Positions 24,788-33,783 of a stretch of 64,000 nt of DNA are shown in pieces (positions within the stretch are counted from its first letter, which is position 1; each line of letters begins with the position of its first letter). The stretch spans positions 190,919 through 254,918 of the forward strand of contig DFQQ01000044.1 in NCBI GenBank assembly GCA_002377855.1, written 5' to 3'. The notes under the pieces were generated by a model that made no database searches, had not been told where the DNA came from, and saw only the letters and a program-made list of their open reading frames with translations. The position numbers and the translations under genes were made by a program. The stretch comes from Acidovorax delafieldii. Its GTDB lineage: Bacteria; Pseudomonadota; Gammaproteobacteria; Burkholderiales; Burkholderiaceae_C.

Positions 24788-26572
24788 ATGAAGCGCAGAG
24801 ACTTTACCTTGACCGCCGCCCTTTCACCGCTGCTGATGACTGCATGCGGGGGTGATGGCGGCAACGGGGGTGTGGAATTCACCGGTGCCAAGGCCGAAGC
24901 GGCCGCGGGCCTCAAACGCGCAGCGCAGTACATGGACGAAGTGGTCTCCTACCGCGGGGGCTACGTGTGGTCGTACTCCCCCGACCTGAAGCAGACCTTT
25001 GGCGAGATGGAGGCCTACCGCACCATGTGCTGGATCCAGCCGCCCGGCACGCCATCGGTAGGCCATGTGTACCTGGATGCCTACCACGCCACGGGTGACG
25101 AGCGCTACTACCAGGCCGCAGAGCGCACGGCACTGGCCATCGTGGCCGCGCAGCATCCTTCTGGCGGGTGGAACTACATCCACGACTTTGCGGGCGAGGA
25201 ATCGCTCAAGAAGTGGTACGACACCATCGGCAAAAACGGCTGGCGGCTGGAAGAGTTTCAGCACTACTACGGCAACGCCACGTTTGACGACGCAGGCACC
25301 GCCGTGGCTTCGCAGCTCATGCTGCGCATGTACCTGGAAAAACGCGATGAACGCTTTCTGGCCCCATTGCAAAAGGCCATCGACTTTGTGGTGAAGGCCC
25401 AGTTCGGCCCCGAGTACGGCATTGCCAACGGGGGCTGGCCACAGCGCTTCCCGCACTTCCCCGGCGCGGTCAGCAGCATGCCGCAGCCCAATGCGGGGCA
25501 GATTCCGCCCGGCGGCATCGCGGGCATGGCCGATGGCGACTACACCCTGCACGTGACCTTCAATGACGACGTGATGGGCGAGAACATCAAATTCATGACG
25601 ATGTGCGTGATGGGGTTGGGCGAGACGCGCCTGATCGGCAACATCGAACGCGCCATGGAATGCATGCGCCTGATGCAACAGCCTGGCCCCCAGGCGGGCT
25701 GGAGCCTGCAGCACCTCTCGCGCCCCACAGGCGGCCGCCCGGCAGGTGCACCTGCCGGTGCGCGCAGCTACGAGCCCCGCTCGCTGGCCACGCACACCAC
25801 GCAAACCAACATCAACCAGTTGTTCAATTACTTCCAGCTCACGGGCGACAAAAAATACCTGGCGCGCATCCCCGAGGCGATTGCCTGGCTCAAGAGCTGC
25901 CCGCTTCCTGCAGATGCAGCGACCAAAAACCCACTGCTGGGTGGAGGCCGCACGCACCCCACCTTCATTGAGCTGGGCACCAACGACGGGCTGTACATGC
26001 ACCGCTACGGCTCCAACATCCACAACGGCGCGTACTACGCCGACAAGGACTACACCAACACCATCAGCCATTACTCGGCGGGCCGCGCCATCAACATTGC
26101 GGGGATGGAGGCCACCTACGCCAAGCTCAATGCCATGACCAGCGCAGAGATTGCGGCCATGGTGGCCAAGTCCCCGCTGAAGGCCACGGGCAAGCGCGAC
26201 CTGCCCAAGTACTTCTCCATCCGCGAGGTGGACTTCCCCGATCTGTTCGCCGGGGCGGTGATGGCCACGCCCACGGTGCCAGACACCGAAGCGCAGGCCC
26301 TGCTGACCGAGCTGGGCAGCAAAAGCTACTGGACGTCTCCCGTGCCCGAAATCGTCAACCCCTACCAGGGCGACGGCCCCGCCACGCCTTACACAGGCAC
26401 GGCCTACCGCAGCAAGCATGTGGGCGACGTGTACGACACCTCGCCCTACCCGGCCGACAACCCACCCGAGATTGCGCCCTACGTGAAGCGCGACAAGCCG
26501 CAGTTCATCGTCACTTCCGACTGGATCCGGCGCATGGGGCGCCTCATCGCCTACCTGACGCCCGTGGCCTGA
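24788..26572 (+). CDS. PL10-type pectate lyase, Tat-exported lipoprotein
   Basis: 594 residues. The N-terminus MKRRDFTLTAALSPLLMTAC has twin arginines followed by a hydrophobic stretch and a lipobox-like LMTAC. I infer export by Tat and lipid attachment at that Cys, followed by a Gly-rich tether. The catalytic part fits polysaccharide lyase family 10: IANGGWPQRFPH, DGDYTLHVTFNDDVM and later TQTNINQLFNYFQLTGDKKYL, in an alpha/alpha-barrel setting. Such enzymes cleave polygalacturonate by beta-elimination. Upstream regulatory dyads and the divergent TRAP receptor suggest joint control. Substrate is inferred from family only. Confidence 0.78.
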   Translation: MKRRDFTLTAALSPLLMTACGGDGGNGGVEFTGAKAEAAAGLKRAAQYMDEVVSYRGGYVWSYSPDLKQTFGEMEAYRTMCWIQPPGTPSVGHVYLDAYHATGDERYYQAAERTALAIVAAQHPSGGWNYIHDFAGEESLKKWYDTIGKNGWRLEEFQHYYGNATFDDAGTAVASQLMLRMYLEKRDERFLAPLQKAIDFVVKAQFGPEYGIANGGWPQRFPHFPGAVSSMPQPNAGQIPPGGIAGMADGDYTLHVTFNDDVMGENIKFMTMCVMGLGETRLIGNIERAMECMRLMQQPGPQAGWSLQHLSRPTGGRPAGAPAGARSYEPRSLATHTTQTNINQLFNYFQLTGDKKYLARIPEAIAWLKSCPLPADAATKNPLLGGGRTHPTFIELGTNDGLYMHRYGSNIHNGAYYADKDYTNTISHYSAGRAINIAGMEATYAKLNAMTSAEIAAMVAKSPLKATGKRDLPKYFSIREVDFPDLFAGAVMATPTVPDTEAQALLTELGSKSYWTSPVPEIVNPYQGDGPATPYTGTAYRSKHVGDVYDTSPYPADNPPEIAPYVKRDKPQFIVTSDWIRRMGRLIAYLTPVA

Positions 26573-26615
26573 GAACCGAGGAGCGTACGCAGGGCAGCTC
26601 CTGCACCAAGGCCGC

Positions 26616-27914
26616 TCAGCGCATCTGGAACAGTTCCTGGTGAAAACTGCGCGGACCCCGGCCCAGGCGCTGCATGGCGCCGCGCAGCGCCTGCCCAAAG
26701 CCCTGCGGGCCACAGAACCACACGCTGGCCTTGGGGCCCGCGCTGGCCAGCAGCGCATCGACCGCCACTTGCCCCGCAACGTCGCTGTGGTGGATGTGCA
26801 GCGCCACGCTGGGCAGTTGTGCGCACAGCTGCTGCATGCGCTCGGCAAACACGGCCTCTTCGGCGTTGCGCACGCAGTAGTGCAGTTGCACCACCGGGGC
26901 CTGGGCCGGGTTGGCCACCAGCGACTCCAGCCACGCCACAAACGGCGTGGCGCCAATGCCTGCGGCGACCCACACCTGCTCGGGCGTGTGGTCCCGGCGG
27001 AAGTCGAACTGCCCATAGGGTCCCTCTACCCACACCTGCTGGCCCACGGCCACCTGCTGCGCCAGCTGCGCGGTGTAGTCGCCCAGCGCCTTGATGGCAA
27101 AGCGCAGGCGGCCATCGCCCGCATCGGCGTTGACCAGCGTGAAGGGGTGGTGCCCCTCGCCTTTTTGCACAGTCAAAAACACGAACTGGCCAGCCTGGTG
27201 CTTCCAGGCGCCTTGCACCTGGCACTCCAGCTCCACCACGCCACTGCCGTGCACCTGCACATCCACCACCTGTGCGGCATGGCGGCGACTGCGACCGATT
27301 TGCCCCGCCAACGAACGCACGGCACAGAACACCCCCACCAGCGTGGCAGCCCCCACCAGCAGGCCTGCGGGCTGGGTCCACCACTCGCGCGGCACCAGCA
27401 CCACCGAATGAAACGCCAGCACCAGGTACACCACCGCCAACAGTTTGTGCACGTACCGCCAGACGTGGTACGGGAACCGTTGCCACAGCGTGATGACCAG
27501 CATGGCCGCCAGAAACCACACCGACCACTCGCCCAGCTCTTCCGCGAGATGGCGGAAGGTGTTGAGCCACCAGTCCGCGCGCGGCCCGCGCACCGGCCGG
27601 CCCACCCATGCCACCAGCAGGTCTTTGGACAACTGCGTGCCGTAATGCAGCAGCGACAACACAATCGCCCCGATGCCCGCCCACTTGTGCAGGCGGTAGA
27701 CCTTGTCCATGCCGCCCAAAGGCCGCTCCAGCCACACCGGCCGCAGCGCCAGCACCATGATGAGCGACATCAGCGCCCAGGCGCTCAGCCCCGTGAGCAG
27801 CAGCACCTGGTTGCGCCACCACCAGACATTCATGGCAGGCTCTTGCCAAGGCACGGCCATGGCCCACACCAGCGCTGCCAGCGCCAGCGTGCTTCCCAAC
27901 ACCTTTTTCATCAT
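26616..27914 (-). CDS. ferric-reductase-like transmembrane flavoprotein
   Basis: 432 residues. The N-terminal half has about six membrane helices with paired histidines for haem (for example LHKWAGIGAIVLSLLHYG and YVHKLLAVVYLVLAFHS). The C-terminal half is an FAD/NAD(P) reductase: GHHPFTLVNAD (FAD), VAAGIGATPFVAWLESL (nucleotide), and a terminal VWFCGPQGFGQAL. It would move electrons from NAD(P)H through FAD and haem across the membrane; the acceptor (ferric iron or another) is not shown. The start is one of two adjacent ATG codons at 27914/27911, preceded by AGGGGCG. The much longer upstream reading frame overlaps the divergent gene and is not used. Confidence 0.88.
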   Translation of the reverse strand: MMKKVLGSTLALAALVWAMAVPWQEPAMNVWWWRNQVLLLTGLSAWALMSLIMVLALRPVWLERPLGGMDKVYRLHKWAGIGAIVLSLLHYGTQLSKDLLVAWVGRPVRGPRADWWLNTFRHLAEELGEWSVWFLAAMLVITLWQRFPYHVWRYVHKLLAVVYLVLAFHSVVLVPREWWTQPAGLLVGAATLVGVFCAVRSLAGQIGRSRRHAAQVVDVQVHGSGVVELECQVQGAWKHQAGQFVFLTVQKGEGHHPFTLVNADAGDGRLRFAIKALGDYTAQLAQQVAVGQQVWVEGPYGQFDFRRDHTPEQVWVAAGIGATPFVAWLESLVANPAQAPVVQLHYCVRNAEEAVFAERMQQLCAQLPSVALHIHHSDVAGQVAVDALLASAGPKASVWFCGPQGFGQALRGAMQRLGRGPRSFHQELFQMR

Positions 27915-28102
27915 CGCCCCTGTCGTTGTTTTGTCGGACTTCCCACGATAGCCCTGGGCGATGAAGGGCGCCTTAACCCAACATAAACAAACCGTAAAGC
28001 TGCCAGCACCGGCCGCGGCGACCCGGTCTGCCGGGCCCTGCCACGCTGCTAGGATTCGCCACCGCACATGCACCCCTGCATCCGCACTACAGGAGCCCCG
28101 CC

Positions 28103-29743
28103 GTGAAGCCCTCTCGAAAGCACCCAACCTCCATCGCGTTGGCCACGCTGGCCGTGCTGTGGGGGGCTGCCACCCCGGCCGGGGCGCAAGACACCCCATC
28201 GCGCATCGCCCGCGTCACCGTCTACCCCGGCAGCGCCACAGTGGAACGCGTGGCCAAGGTGCCTGCCGGTGCGCGCAGCGTCACGCTGGGCTGCCTGCCA
28301 GCGTCGCTCGATGCGCAAAGCCTGCAAATCAACGCCGATGCCGCCGTGCGCGTGGGCGAGTTCAATGTGCGCACCGAAGACCGCGACGTGGTGGCCGCCT
28401 GCGCCAGCCCGCTCGATGGCCGCATCCGCGAGCTGGAGGACCAGATCGCCGCCGTGAAGGCCGAAGCGGCCTCGCTGCAACTGGTGGATGGCTACCTGAA
28501 AAACGTGGCAACGGGTGGAGCCACCACCGAAGCGCCCGGCGGCCGCCTGCAAGCCGCCACGCCCGCTCAGATCGCCGCCACCGCAGATGCCCTGCGCAAA
28601 TCGGCGCACGAATCGCAAACCCGCGCGCACCAATTGCAGCGCAAGCAAGAAGCGCTGGAGCTGGCCCTCAAACCCCTGGCCGCCGAGCGCGAGCGCACCG
28701 CCAGCCAGCGTGCGCAGGTCGTTTCCGTCACCGTGACGCTGGCCACCGACCGCGAGGCCGAGCTGCGCCTGTCCTACCAGGTGCGCGGCACCGGCTGGCA
28801 GCCCACTTACCGCGCCACGCTCGACGCCGCCAAGCCCAGCGTGCTGCTGGAACGCCAGGCCCTGGTGGCGCAAAACAGCGGCGAGGACTGGAGCAACGTG
28901 CAGCTCACCCTCTCCACCGGCCAGCCCGGCCGCGCCACGCAGGGCCGCCTGCCCCGCCCCTGGACGCTGGACATGGCTGTGCCCGCGCCCAAACCGGCCA
29001 TGCCGGCCGGCGCGATGGCGATGTCGGCCGCGCCCGCCCCGGCATCGCCCGTGGCACGCCGCGCCATGGTCGAAGATGCCCTGCCCAACTTTGAAGTCAG
29101 CAGCACCGACAAGGCCTTTGCCACCGAGTTCGCCGTGCCGCAGCGCATCACCGTGCCCTCGACCGGTCAACGCATCACGCTGGCCCTGGGCAGCCACACC
29201 GCGCCCGCCACGCTCATCACCCGCACCGCGCCCTCCGTGGAAGAAGCCGCCTACCTGGTGGCCGAGCTGGCACCGCCCCCCGGCGTGTGGCCCGCAGGCA
29301 CGGCCAACCTGTACCGCGATGGCGCCTTCGTGGGTACGGGCCGCATCGACTTTGCCGCAGCCACCAACGCCAACGGAGCCAGCAGCCTGGCCTTTGGGCG
29401 TGACGAGCTGGTGACCGTGCGCGCCGAGCCGGCGCAGGATTTGACGGGCAGCGCAGGCTTCACCGGATCGCGCGTGGAGCGCCGCACCCGTCGCGCCTAC
29501 ACCGTGGAAAACCGCCACAAGGCACCCACCACACTGCAGGTGCTGCACGCCGCACCCCAGTCGCGCAACGAAAAGATAGAGGTCGAATCGCGCTACCAGC
29601 CGCAGCCCACCGACCTGGCCTGGAACCGGACCCCTGGCACCGTGGCCTGGCAGCAACCGCTGGCCGCCGGTGCCACCGCGCAGTTCAGCGCAGAGCACAC
29701 CATCCGCCACCCCAAGGACATGGAACTGCTCGAACGCCAGTGA
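28103..29743 (+). CDS. mucoidy inhibitor MuiA-like protein (DUF4139/DUF4140)
   Basis: 546 residues with a signal peptide ending near ATPAGAQ. The N-terminal domain (RVTVYPGSATVERVAKVPAGARSVTL, DUF4140-like) is followed by a coiled-coil-prone stretch (RIRELEDQIAAVKAEAASL) and a C-terminal DUF4139-like beta domain (LRLSYQVRGTGWQPTYRATL, VENRHKAPTTLQVLH). A GTG start at 28103 with AGGAG 8 nt upstream is used. The name MuiA comes from a mucoidy phenotype in related bacteria; no biochemical activity is known to me. The middle Pro/Ala/Met-rich segment looks disordered. Confidence 0.85.
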   Translation: MKPSRKHPTSIALATLAVLWGAATPAGAQDTPSRIARVTVYPGSATVERVAKVPAGARSVTLGCLPASLDAQSLQINADAAVRVGEFNVRTEDRDVVAACASPLDGRIRELEDQIAAVKAEAASLQLVDGYLKNVATGGATTEAPGGRLQAATPAQIAATADALRKSAHESQTRAHQLQRKQEALELALKPLAAERERTASQRAQVVSVTVTLATDREAELRLSYQVRGTGWQPTYRATLDAAKPSVLLERQALVAQNSGEDWSNVQLTLSTGQPGRATQGRLPRPWTLDMAVPAPKPAMPAGAMAMSAAPAPASPVARRAMVEDALPNFEVSSTDKAFATEFAVPQRITVPSTGQRITLALGSHTAPATLITRTAPSVEEAAYLVAELAPPPGVWPAGTANLYRDGAFVGTGRIDFAAATNANGASSLAFGRDELVTVRAEPAQDLTGSAGFTGSRVERRTRRAYTVENRHKAPTTLQVLHAAPQSRNEKIEVESRYQPQPTDLAWNRTPGTVAWQQPLAAGATAQFSAEHTIRHPKDMELLERQ

Positions 29744-29845
29744 TCCGGAGCCCCGGCACCGAATTCCCTCGCCGCACGCTAGCGCAGCGAGATCACAATC
29801 CTTCACGGTGTCCGCAAAACCACCATACCGCAGGAGCCCGTCCCT

Positions 29846-30325
29846 ATGAGTTACCAACACATCCTCGTTGCCGTTGACGGCAGCCCCACCTCCGACCACG
29901 CAGTGAACGAAGCCACGGGCCTGGCCAAGGCATCGGGCGGCCGTATCCGCCTGCTGAACGTGATGGATCCGGTGGCCCACATCAGCGGTTTTGAGCGGCC
30001 CGACGTCTACATTCAGGAAGTGCTGCCTCGCATGCGCGGCGCGGGCGAGGCCCTGCTTCAGCAAGCACGCCAGCGCGTGGAGCAGCAGGGTGTGCCCGTG
30101 GACACGATGCTCATCGAAAACCTGGACGCCCGGGTGGCACAACTGGTGGTGGAGCATGCCCAGGCCTGGGGCGCCGACCTGATTGTGCTGGGCACCCATG
30201 GACGCCGTGGCCTGGCCCGCGTGTTGATGGGCAGCGATGCCGAACAGATCGCCCGCACCGCTCCCGTGCCGGTGCTGCTGGTACGCCTGCCCGCAGCGGC
30301 AGACAGCCATGCAGCAGGCGCCTGA
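29846..30325 (+). CDS. universal stress protein, ATP-binding type
   Basis: 159 residues, one UspA domain. It begins YQHILVAVDGSPTSDHAVNEA and ends with LIVLGTHGRRGLARVLMGSDAEQIARTAPVPVLLVR. The G-2x-G-9x-G-S signature at GTHGRRGLARVLMGS marks the nucleotide-binding subgroup. GGAG lies 10-15 nt before the ATG. It is followed 18 bp later by pgpA but may be transcribed alone. Confidence 0.95.
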   Translation: MSYQHILVAVDGSPTSDHAVNEATGLAKASGGRIRLLNVMDPVAHISGFERPDVYIQEVLPRMRGAGEALLQQARQRVEQQGVPVDTMLIENLDARVAQLVVEHAQAWGADLIVLGTHGRRGLARVLMGSDAEQIARTAPVPVLLVRLPAAADSHAAGA

Positions 30326-30343
30326 CAGACCTTTTATCGTCCC

Positions 30344-30874
30344 ATGACCGTCCACAAACCCCAGCCGCCCTTTGCCCCCGTGCGCGCCAGCGCCGCCTTC
30401 ATGCTCGCGCACCCGGCCCACGCCATCGCGCTGGGCTTTGGCTCGGGCCTCTCGCCCATCGCCCCTGGCACCGTGGGCACGCTGTGGGGCTGGATGTCGT
30501 TTCTGGTGCTCAAGCCCTGGCTCTCAGCATGGCAAATGGGCGCCTTGATTGCAGGCGGCGCGCTGGTGGGCTGGTGGGCCAGCACGACCACCGCCCGCAA
30601 CCTGCGCGTGGCCGACCCTGGCGCCATCGTGTGGGACGAAATCGTCGCCTTCTGGCTGGTGCTGTGGCTGGCCATGCCCATGGGCCTCACCGGCCAGATC
30701 GTGGCCTTCGCCCTGTTTCGCTTTTTTGACGCCGTCAAACCCGGCCCCGTAGGCTGGGCCGACAGCCTGTTCAAAGGCTTTGGCTGGCGCGGTGGCTGGG
30801 GCATTTTGTTCGATGACTTCGTGGCCGCCTTCTGCACGCTGCTGGTCATTGCGCTGTGGAGGTTTTTTGCATGA
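30344..30874 (+). CDS. pgpA: phosphatidylglycerophosphatase A
   Basis: Removes phosphate from phosphatidylglycerophosphate to give phosphatidylglycerol in the inner membrane. 176 residues with four hydrophobic segments. Family motifs: LGFGSGLSPIAPGTVGTL, DPGAIVWDEIVAFW and FFDAVKPGPVGWAD. The stop codon overlaps the start of the CinA-like gene (ATGA), so these two are coupled. Confidence 0.95.
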   Translation: MTVHKPQPPFAPVRASAAFMLAHPAHAIALGFGSGLSPIAPGTVGTLWGWMSFLVLKPWLSAWQMGALIAGGALVGWWASTTTARNLRVADPGAIVWDEIVAFWLVLWLAMPMGLTGQIVAFALFRFFDAVKPGPVGWADSLFKGFGWRGGWGILFDDFVAAFCTLLVIALWRFFA

Positions 30875-31434
30875 GCCCCACTGCGCCCACAGCCAAGCCC
30901 CCTTCACTATCAAAAAGTGAGCTGCCAGCGCTTTCTCATCAAGCCCTAGAGGTCATTTTGATTCAAATTTCTGCCACCCTGCTGGCCCGTGGCTGGATGC
31001 TGGCTACCGCCGAAAGCTGCACCGGCGGCATGATCGCCGCCGCGTGCACCGACCTGGCGGGCTCCAGCCAATGGTTCGAACGCGGCTTCGTCACCTACTC
31101 CAACGAAGCCAAGACCGACCTGCTGGGCGTGCCCGCCGAGCTGATCGCCACCCACGGCGCCGTCAGCGAACCCGTGGCCCACGCCATGGCCGCCGGGGCC
31201 ACCGCCCACTCGCGCGCGCAAGTCGCCGTGGCCGTTACGGGCATTGCCGGGCCCACAGGTGGCAGCGCCGACAAGCCGATGGGCACGGTCTGGTTTGGCT
31301 GGAACGTGAACGGCCATGTGACCACCGCCACCCGCCACTTTGACGGCGACCGCGCCGCCGTGCGCCAGCAGACGCTGCACTGGGCGTGCACGCAGTTGCT
31401 CGCATTGCTGAGCACCGAACAGCCACTGGGCTGA
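30871..31434 (+). CDS. CinA C-terminal domain amidase (PncC-type)
   Basis: 187 residues. Nicotinamide-mononucleotide amidohydrolase family: LATAESCTGGMIAAACTDLAGSSQWFERGFVTYSNEAKTDLLGV carries the catalytic Ser and substrate loop in several conserved pieces, and VAVTGIAGPTGGS follows. It would recycle NMN to nicotinate mononucleotide. The stand-alone form lacks the CinA N-terminal domain, as in E. coli PncC. The first 40 residues are unusual: the segment from SLSKSELPALS to VILIQIS is encoded by a dispersed repeat and replaces the normal N-terminal helix. The ATG at 30871 overlaps the pgpA stop. Confidence 0.92.
   Translation: MSPTAPTAKPPSLSKSELPALSHQALEVILIQISATLLARGWMLATAESCTGGMIAAACTDLAGSSQWFERGFVTYSNEAKTDLLGVPAELIATHGAVSEPVAHAMAAGATAHSRAQVAVAVTGIAGPTGGSADKPMGTVWFGWNVNGHVTTATRHFDGDRAAVRQQTLHWACTQLLALLSTEQPLG
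30906..30968 (+). repeat. dispersed palindromic repeat at the 5' end of the CinA-like gene
   Basis: The longest copy in the window: ACTATCAAAAAGTGAGCTGC, then AGCGCTTTCTCATCAAGCCC, then TAGAGGTCATTTTGATTCAA. It is read in frame from codon 12 to about codon 33 of the gene. Confidence 0.8.
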
Positions 31435-31522
31435 GCTTGCTGCACGCGGCCTGAACGTCGCCCAGGCGGCAACAACGCCCCGAACCAAGCAGTAGCATGA
31501 GCGCCCCCTTCAGGACAAACCC

Positions 31523-32011
31523 ATGCATCCCAACGCCCATACCCTGCACCGCTTCTACACCGCGTTTGCACAACTGGACCATGCCACCATGGCCGCCTGC
31601 TACGCCCCCGACGCCACGTTTGACGACGAGGCCTTTTCGCTGAAGGGCCGCGAGCAGATCGGCGGCATGTGGCGCATGCTGTGCAGCGCCACTCAAAAGC
31701 CAGGCGCTGCCGAGCACTGGAAGCTGCAATTCAACGGCATTGAGGCCAACGACCAGGGTGGCCACGCGCACTGGGAGGCACACTACCTCTTCAGCGCCAC
31801 CGGGCGCAAGGTGCACAACATCATCGACGGCACCTTCACCTTCACACCCGACGGCCTGATTGCCACACACCACGACCGGTTCAACTTCTGGCGCTGGTCG
31901 CGCCAAGCCCTGGGGCTGCCAGGCGTCCTGCTGGGCTGGTCACCTTCGCTCAAGCGCAAGGTGCGCAGCACGGCGGCGGCCAATTTGAAGAAATTTTTGG
32001 CCCAGAGCTGA
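31523..32011 (+). CDS. NTF2-like (SnoaL-type) protein
   Basis: 162 residues with a cone-shaped NTF2 fold pattern: HRFYTAFAQLDHATMAACYAPDATFDDEAF, then GREQIGGMWRMLCS, HWEAHYLFSATGRKVHN and IDGTFTFTPDGLIATHHDRFNFWRWSRQAL. No catalytic residues can be assigned. The last 40 residues are basic (LKRKVRSTAAANLKKF). It converges on the SulP gene with a 1-bp gap. Function unknown. Confidence 0.82.
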   Translation: MHPNAHTLHRFYTAFAQLDHATMAACYAPDATFDDEAFSLKGREQIGGMWRMLCSATQKPGAAEHWKLQFNGIEANDQGGHAHWEAHYLFSATGRKVHNIIDGTFTFTPDGLIATHHDRFNFWRWSRQALGLPGVLLGWSPSLKRKVRSTAAANLKKFLAQS

Positions 32012-32012
32012 T

Positions 32013-33521
32013 TCAGCCGCCACCGGGGGCGCGGGCTTGAGCTGCGCCGCCCATGCGGTCGATCAGCACGGCGCTGGCCTCGTTCAGGCCCAGCACCTGC
32101 ACGGTGCAACCGTGGTGGCGCAGGCGTTCGGCCACCTTGTCGAGCGCGGCCACGGCGGTGATGTCCCAGAAGTGCGCGTGCGTCACATCAATGCACACCG
32201 GCCGGCCTTCTGCGCCCAGCACGTCAAACGCTTCGATGAACGCATCGGCCGAGGCGAAGAACACTTGGCCATAGACACGCCAAGTGCGCTGGCCGGTGGC
32301 TTCATCGTCGTACACGCGTACATCCAGCATGCGTGATACCTTGAATGCAAAGAACACCCCGCTGAGCACCACGCCCACGGCCACCCCGGCGGCCAAATTG
32401 TGGGTGGCGATGGTGACGGCCACGGTGGCCAGCATGGCGGCGCTGGACAGGCGCGGGTGGCGCACCAGGGCGCCCAGCGATTTCCAGTCGAACGTTTCGG
32501 CCGACACCATGACCATGATGGCCACCAGCGCAATGACTGGCACCTTGGATACCCAGTCTTTCAGCGCCACCATGAGGATCAGCAAAAACACCCCGGCAAA
32601 CAGCGTGGACAGGCGCCCGCGCCCGCCGTACTTCACGTTGCCCACGGCCTGGCCGATCATGCCGCAGCCGGCAATGCCGCCAAACACGCTGGCCGCGATA
32701 TTGGCCACACCCAGCCCCGCGCATTCGCGGTTCTTGTCGCTGGGGGTGTCGGTCAACTCGTCGACCACGGCGGCGGTGAGCACCGATTCGAGCAGGCCCA
32801 CCATGGCGATCGCCAGCGCGGGCAGCAAGATGATGCGCAGGGTGTCGAGCGACACGGGCACCTGCGGCAGTGCAAACACAGGCAACGCGTCGGGCAGCTG
32901 GCCCAGGTCACCCACCGTGGGCAAGTGTAGCCCCAGCATGGACGCCAGCACGGTGAGCACCACCACGCAGATCAATGGCGACGGGATCACGGACAGCGCA
33001 GGCCACGCCAGCCGCTGGCCCAGCCACGGCAGCCCGTAGATGAGTACGAGCCCCAGCGCCAGCGCACCCCAGGTGGCCGCGCCCGCGCCCTGCAAGTGCG
33101 GCAGCTGCGCGGCAAAGATCAGGATGGCCAGTGCATTCACGAACCCGGTGCGGACTGAGCTGGAGACAAACCGCATCAGCACGCCCAGCTTCATCAGCCC
33201 AAACGCCACCTGCACGGCCCCGGCCAGCAGCCCTGCCGCCAGCAAGTAGCCCAGTCCGTGCGACTGCACCAGCGGCGCGGCCACCAGCGCCACCGAGCCC
33301 GCCGCCGCCGACACCATGGCGGGTCGCCCGCCCGTAAAGGCGATGACCAAGCTGATGACAAACGAGGCGAACAGGCCCACCGAAGGGTCCACGCCCGCCA
33401 CGAAGGAGAACGCGATGACTTCGGGGATGAGCGCAAACGTGGCCACGGCCCCGGCGAGCAACTCGCGCGGGATGCTGGGCGCCCATTCGGCGCGCAGACG
33501 GGTCAGGGTGGAAGGGTTCAT
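32013..33521 (-). CDS. SulP-family inorganic anion transporter with STAS domain
   Basis: 502 residues. The membrane part starts with PEVIAFSFVAGVDPSVGLFASF, followed by GGRPAMVSAAAGSVALV and further helices typical of SulP (14 segments expected). The cytoplasmic STAS domain (about residues 390-490) includes WRVYGQVFFASADAFIEAF and VCIDVTHAHFWDITAVAALDKV. SulP proteins carry sulfate, bicarbonate or dicarboxylates; the sequence does not decide which. No carbonic anhydrase is fused or adjacent. Upstream there is a strong hairpin 24 nt before the start. Confidence 0.93.
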   Translation of the reverse strand: MNPSTLTRLRAEWAPSIPRELLAGAVATFALIPEVIAFSFVAGVDPSVGLFASFVISLVIAFTGGRPAMVSAAAGSVALVAAPLVQSHGLGYLLAAGLLAGAVQVAFGLMKLGVLMRFVSSSVRTGFVNALAILIFAAQLPHLQGAGAATWGALALGLVLIYGLPWLGQRLAWPALSVIPSPLICVVVLTVLASMLGLHLPTVGDLGQLPDALPVFALPQVPVSLDTLRIILLPALAIAMVGLLESVLTAAVVDELTDTPSDKNRECAGLGVANIAASVFGGIAGCGMIGQAVGNVKYGGRGRLSTLFAGVFLLILMVALKDWVSKVPVIALVAIMVMVSAETFDWKSLGALVRHPRLSSAAMLATVAVTIATHNLAAGVAVGVVLSGVFFAFKVSRMLDVRVYDDEATGQRTWRVYGQVFFASADAFIEAFDVLGAEGRPVCIDVTHAHFWDITAVAALDKVAERLRHHGCTVQVLGLNEASAVLIDRMGGAAQARAPGGG

Positions 33522-33544
33522 GCGGTGTGCCCTGCAAAAAGCAA

Positions 33545-33564
33545 AGCGCGCCCGAAGGCGCGCT
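33545..33564 (-). terminator. UUCG-capped hairpin upstream of the SulP gene
   Basis: Minus-strand AGCGCGCC-TTCG-GGCGCGCT followed by TTTGCTTTTTGC. The stem has 8 perfect pairs and a C(UUCG)G loop, so it is very stable. It could end the transcript of the upstream SEC-C gene, or act as an attenuator in the SulP leader. Confidence 0.55.
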
Positions 33565-33576
33565 GCGAGGAATTTC

Positions 33577-33635
33577 AGATCAAAACAGGCTCTAGCGCTT
33601 ATCCATCAAGCGCCAATAGCTCTAAATACGATAGC
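33577..33635 (-). repeat. dispersed palindromic repeat, intergenic
   Basis: AGGCTCTAGCGCTTATCCAT, then CAAGCGCCAATAGCTC and an ATACGATAGC end, matching the family in reverse orientation. It lies between the SulP and SEC-C protein genes. Confidence 0.75.
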
Positions 33636-33783
33636 AATCAAATACAGAGGATCTTACCGAGGCTGGAGGCCACGCGCTCAAACCGATTCCGCTCTTTTCA
33701 GTGCGCGCAGCCCTACCAGCGGCCACCGCGCAAGGGCCGCCAACCTGCGCGGGCGGCGCTTTGCTTGCGGGCGCTGGTGGCGT

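Noticed and set aside
24824..27016. 730-codon minus-strand frame
   Set aside because: Shadow crossing the pectate lyase and the reductase genes; spans real genes on both strands and has no domain.
28049..30421. 790-codon minus-strand frame
   Set aside because: Shadow of the MuiA-like and UspA genes; Gly/His-rich low-complexity translation.
31068..31085. TGGTTCGAACG resembling a tRNA T-loop
   Set aside because: Lies within the CinA-like coding sequence (QWFERGF) and has no acceptor or anticodon stems around it.
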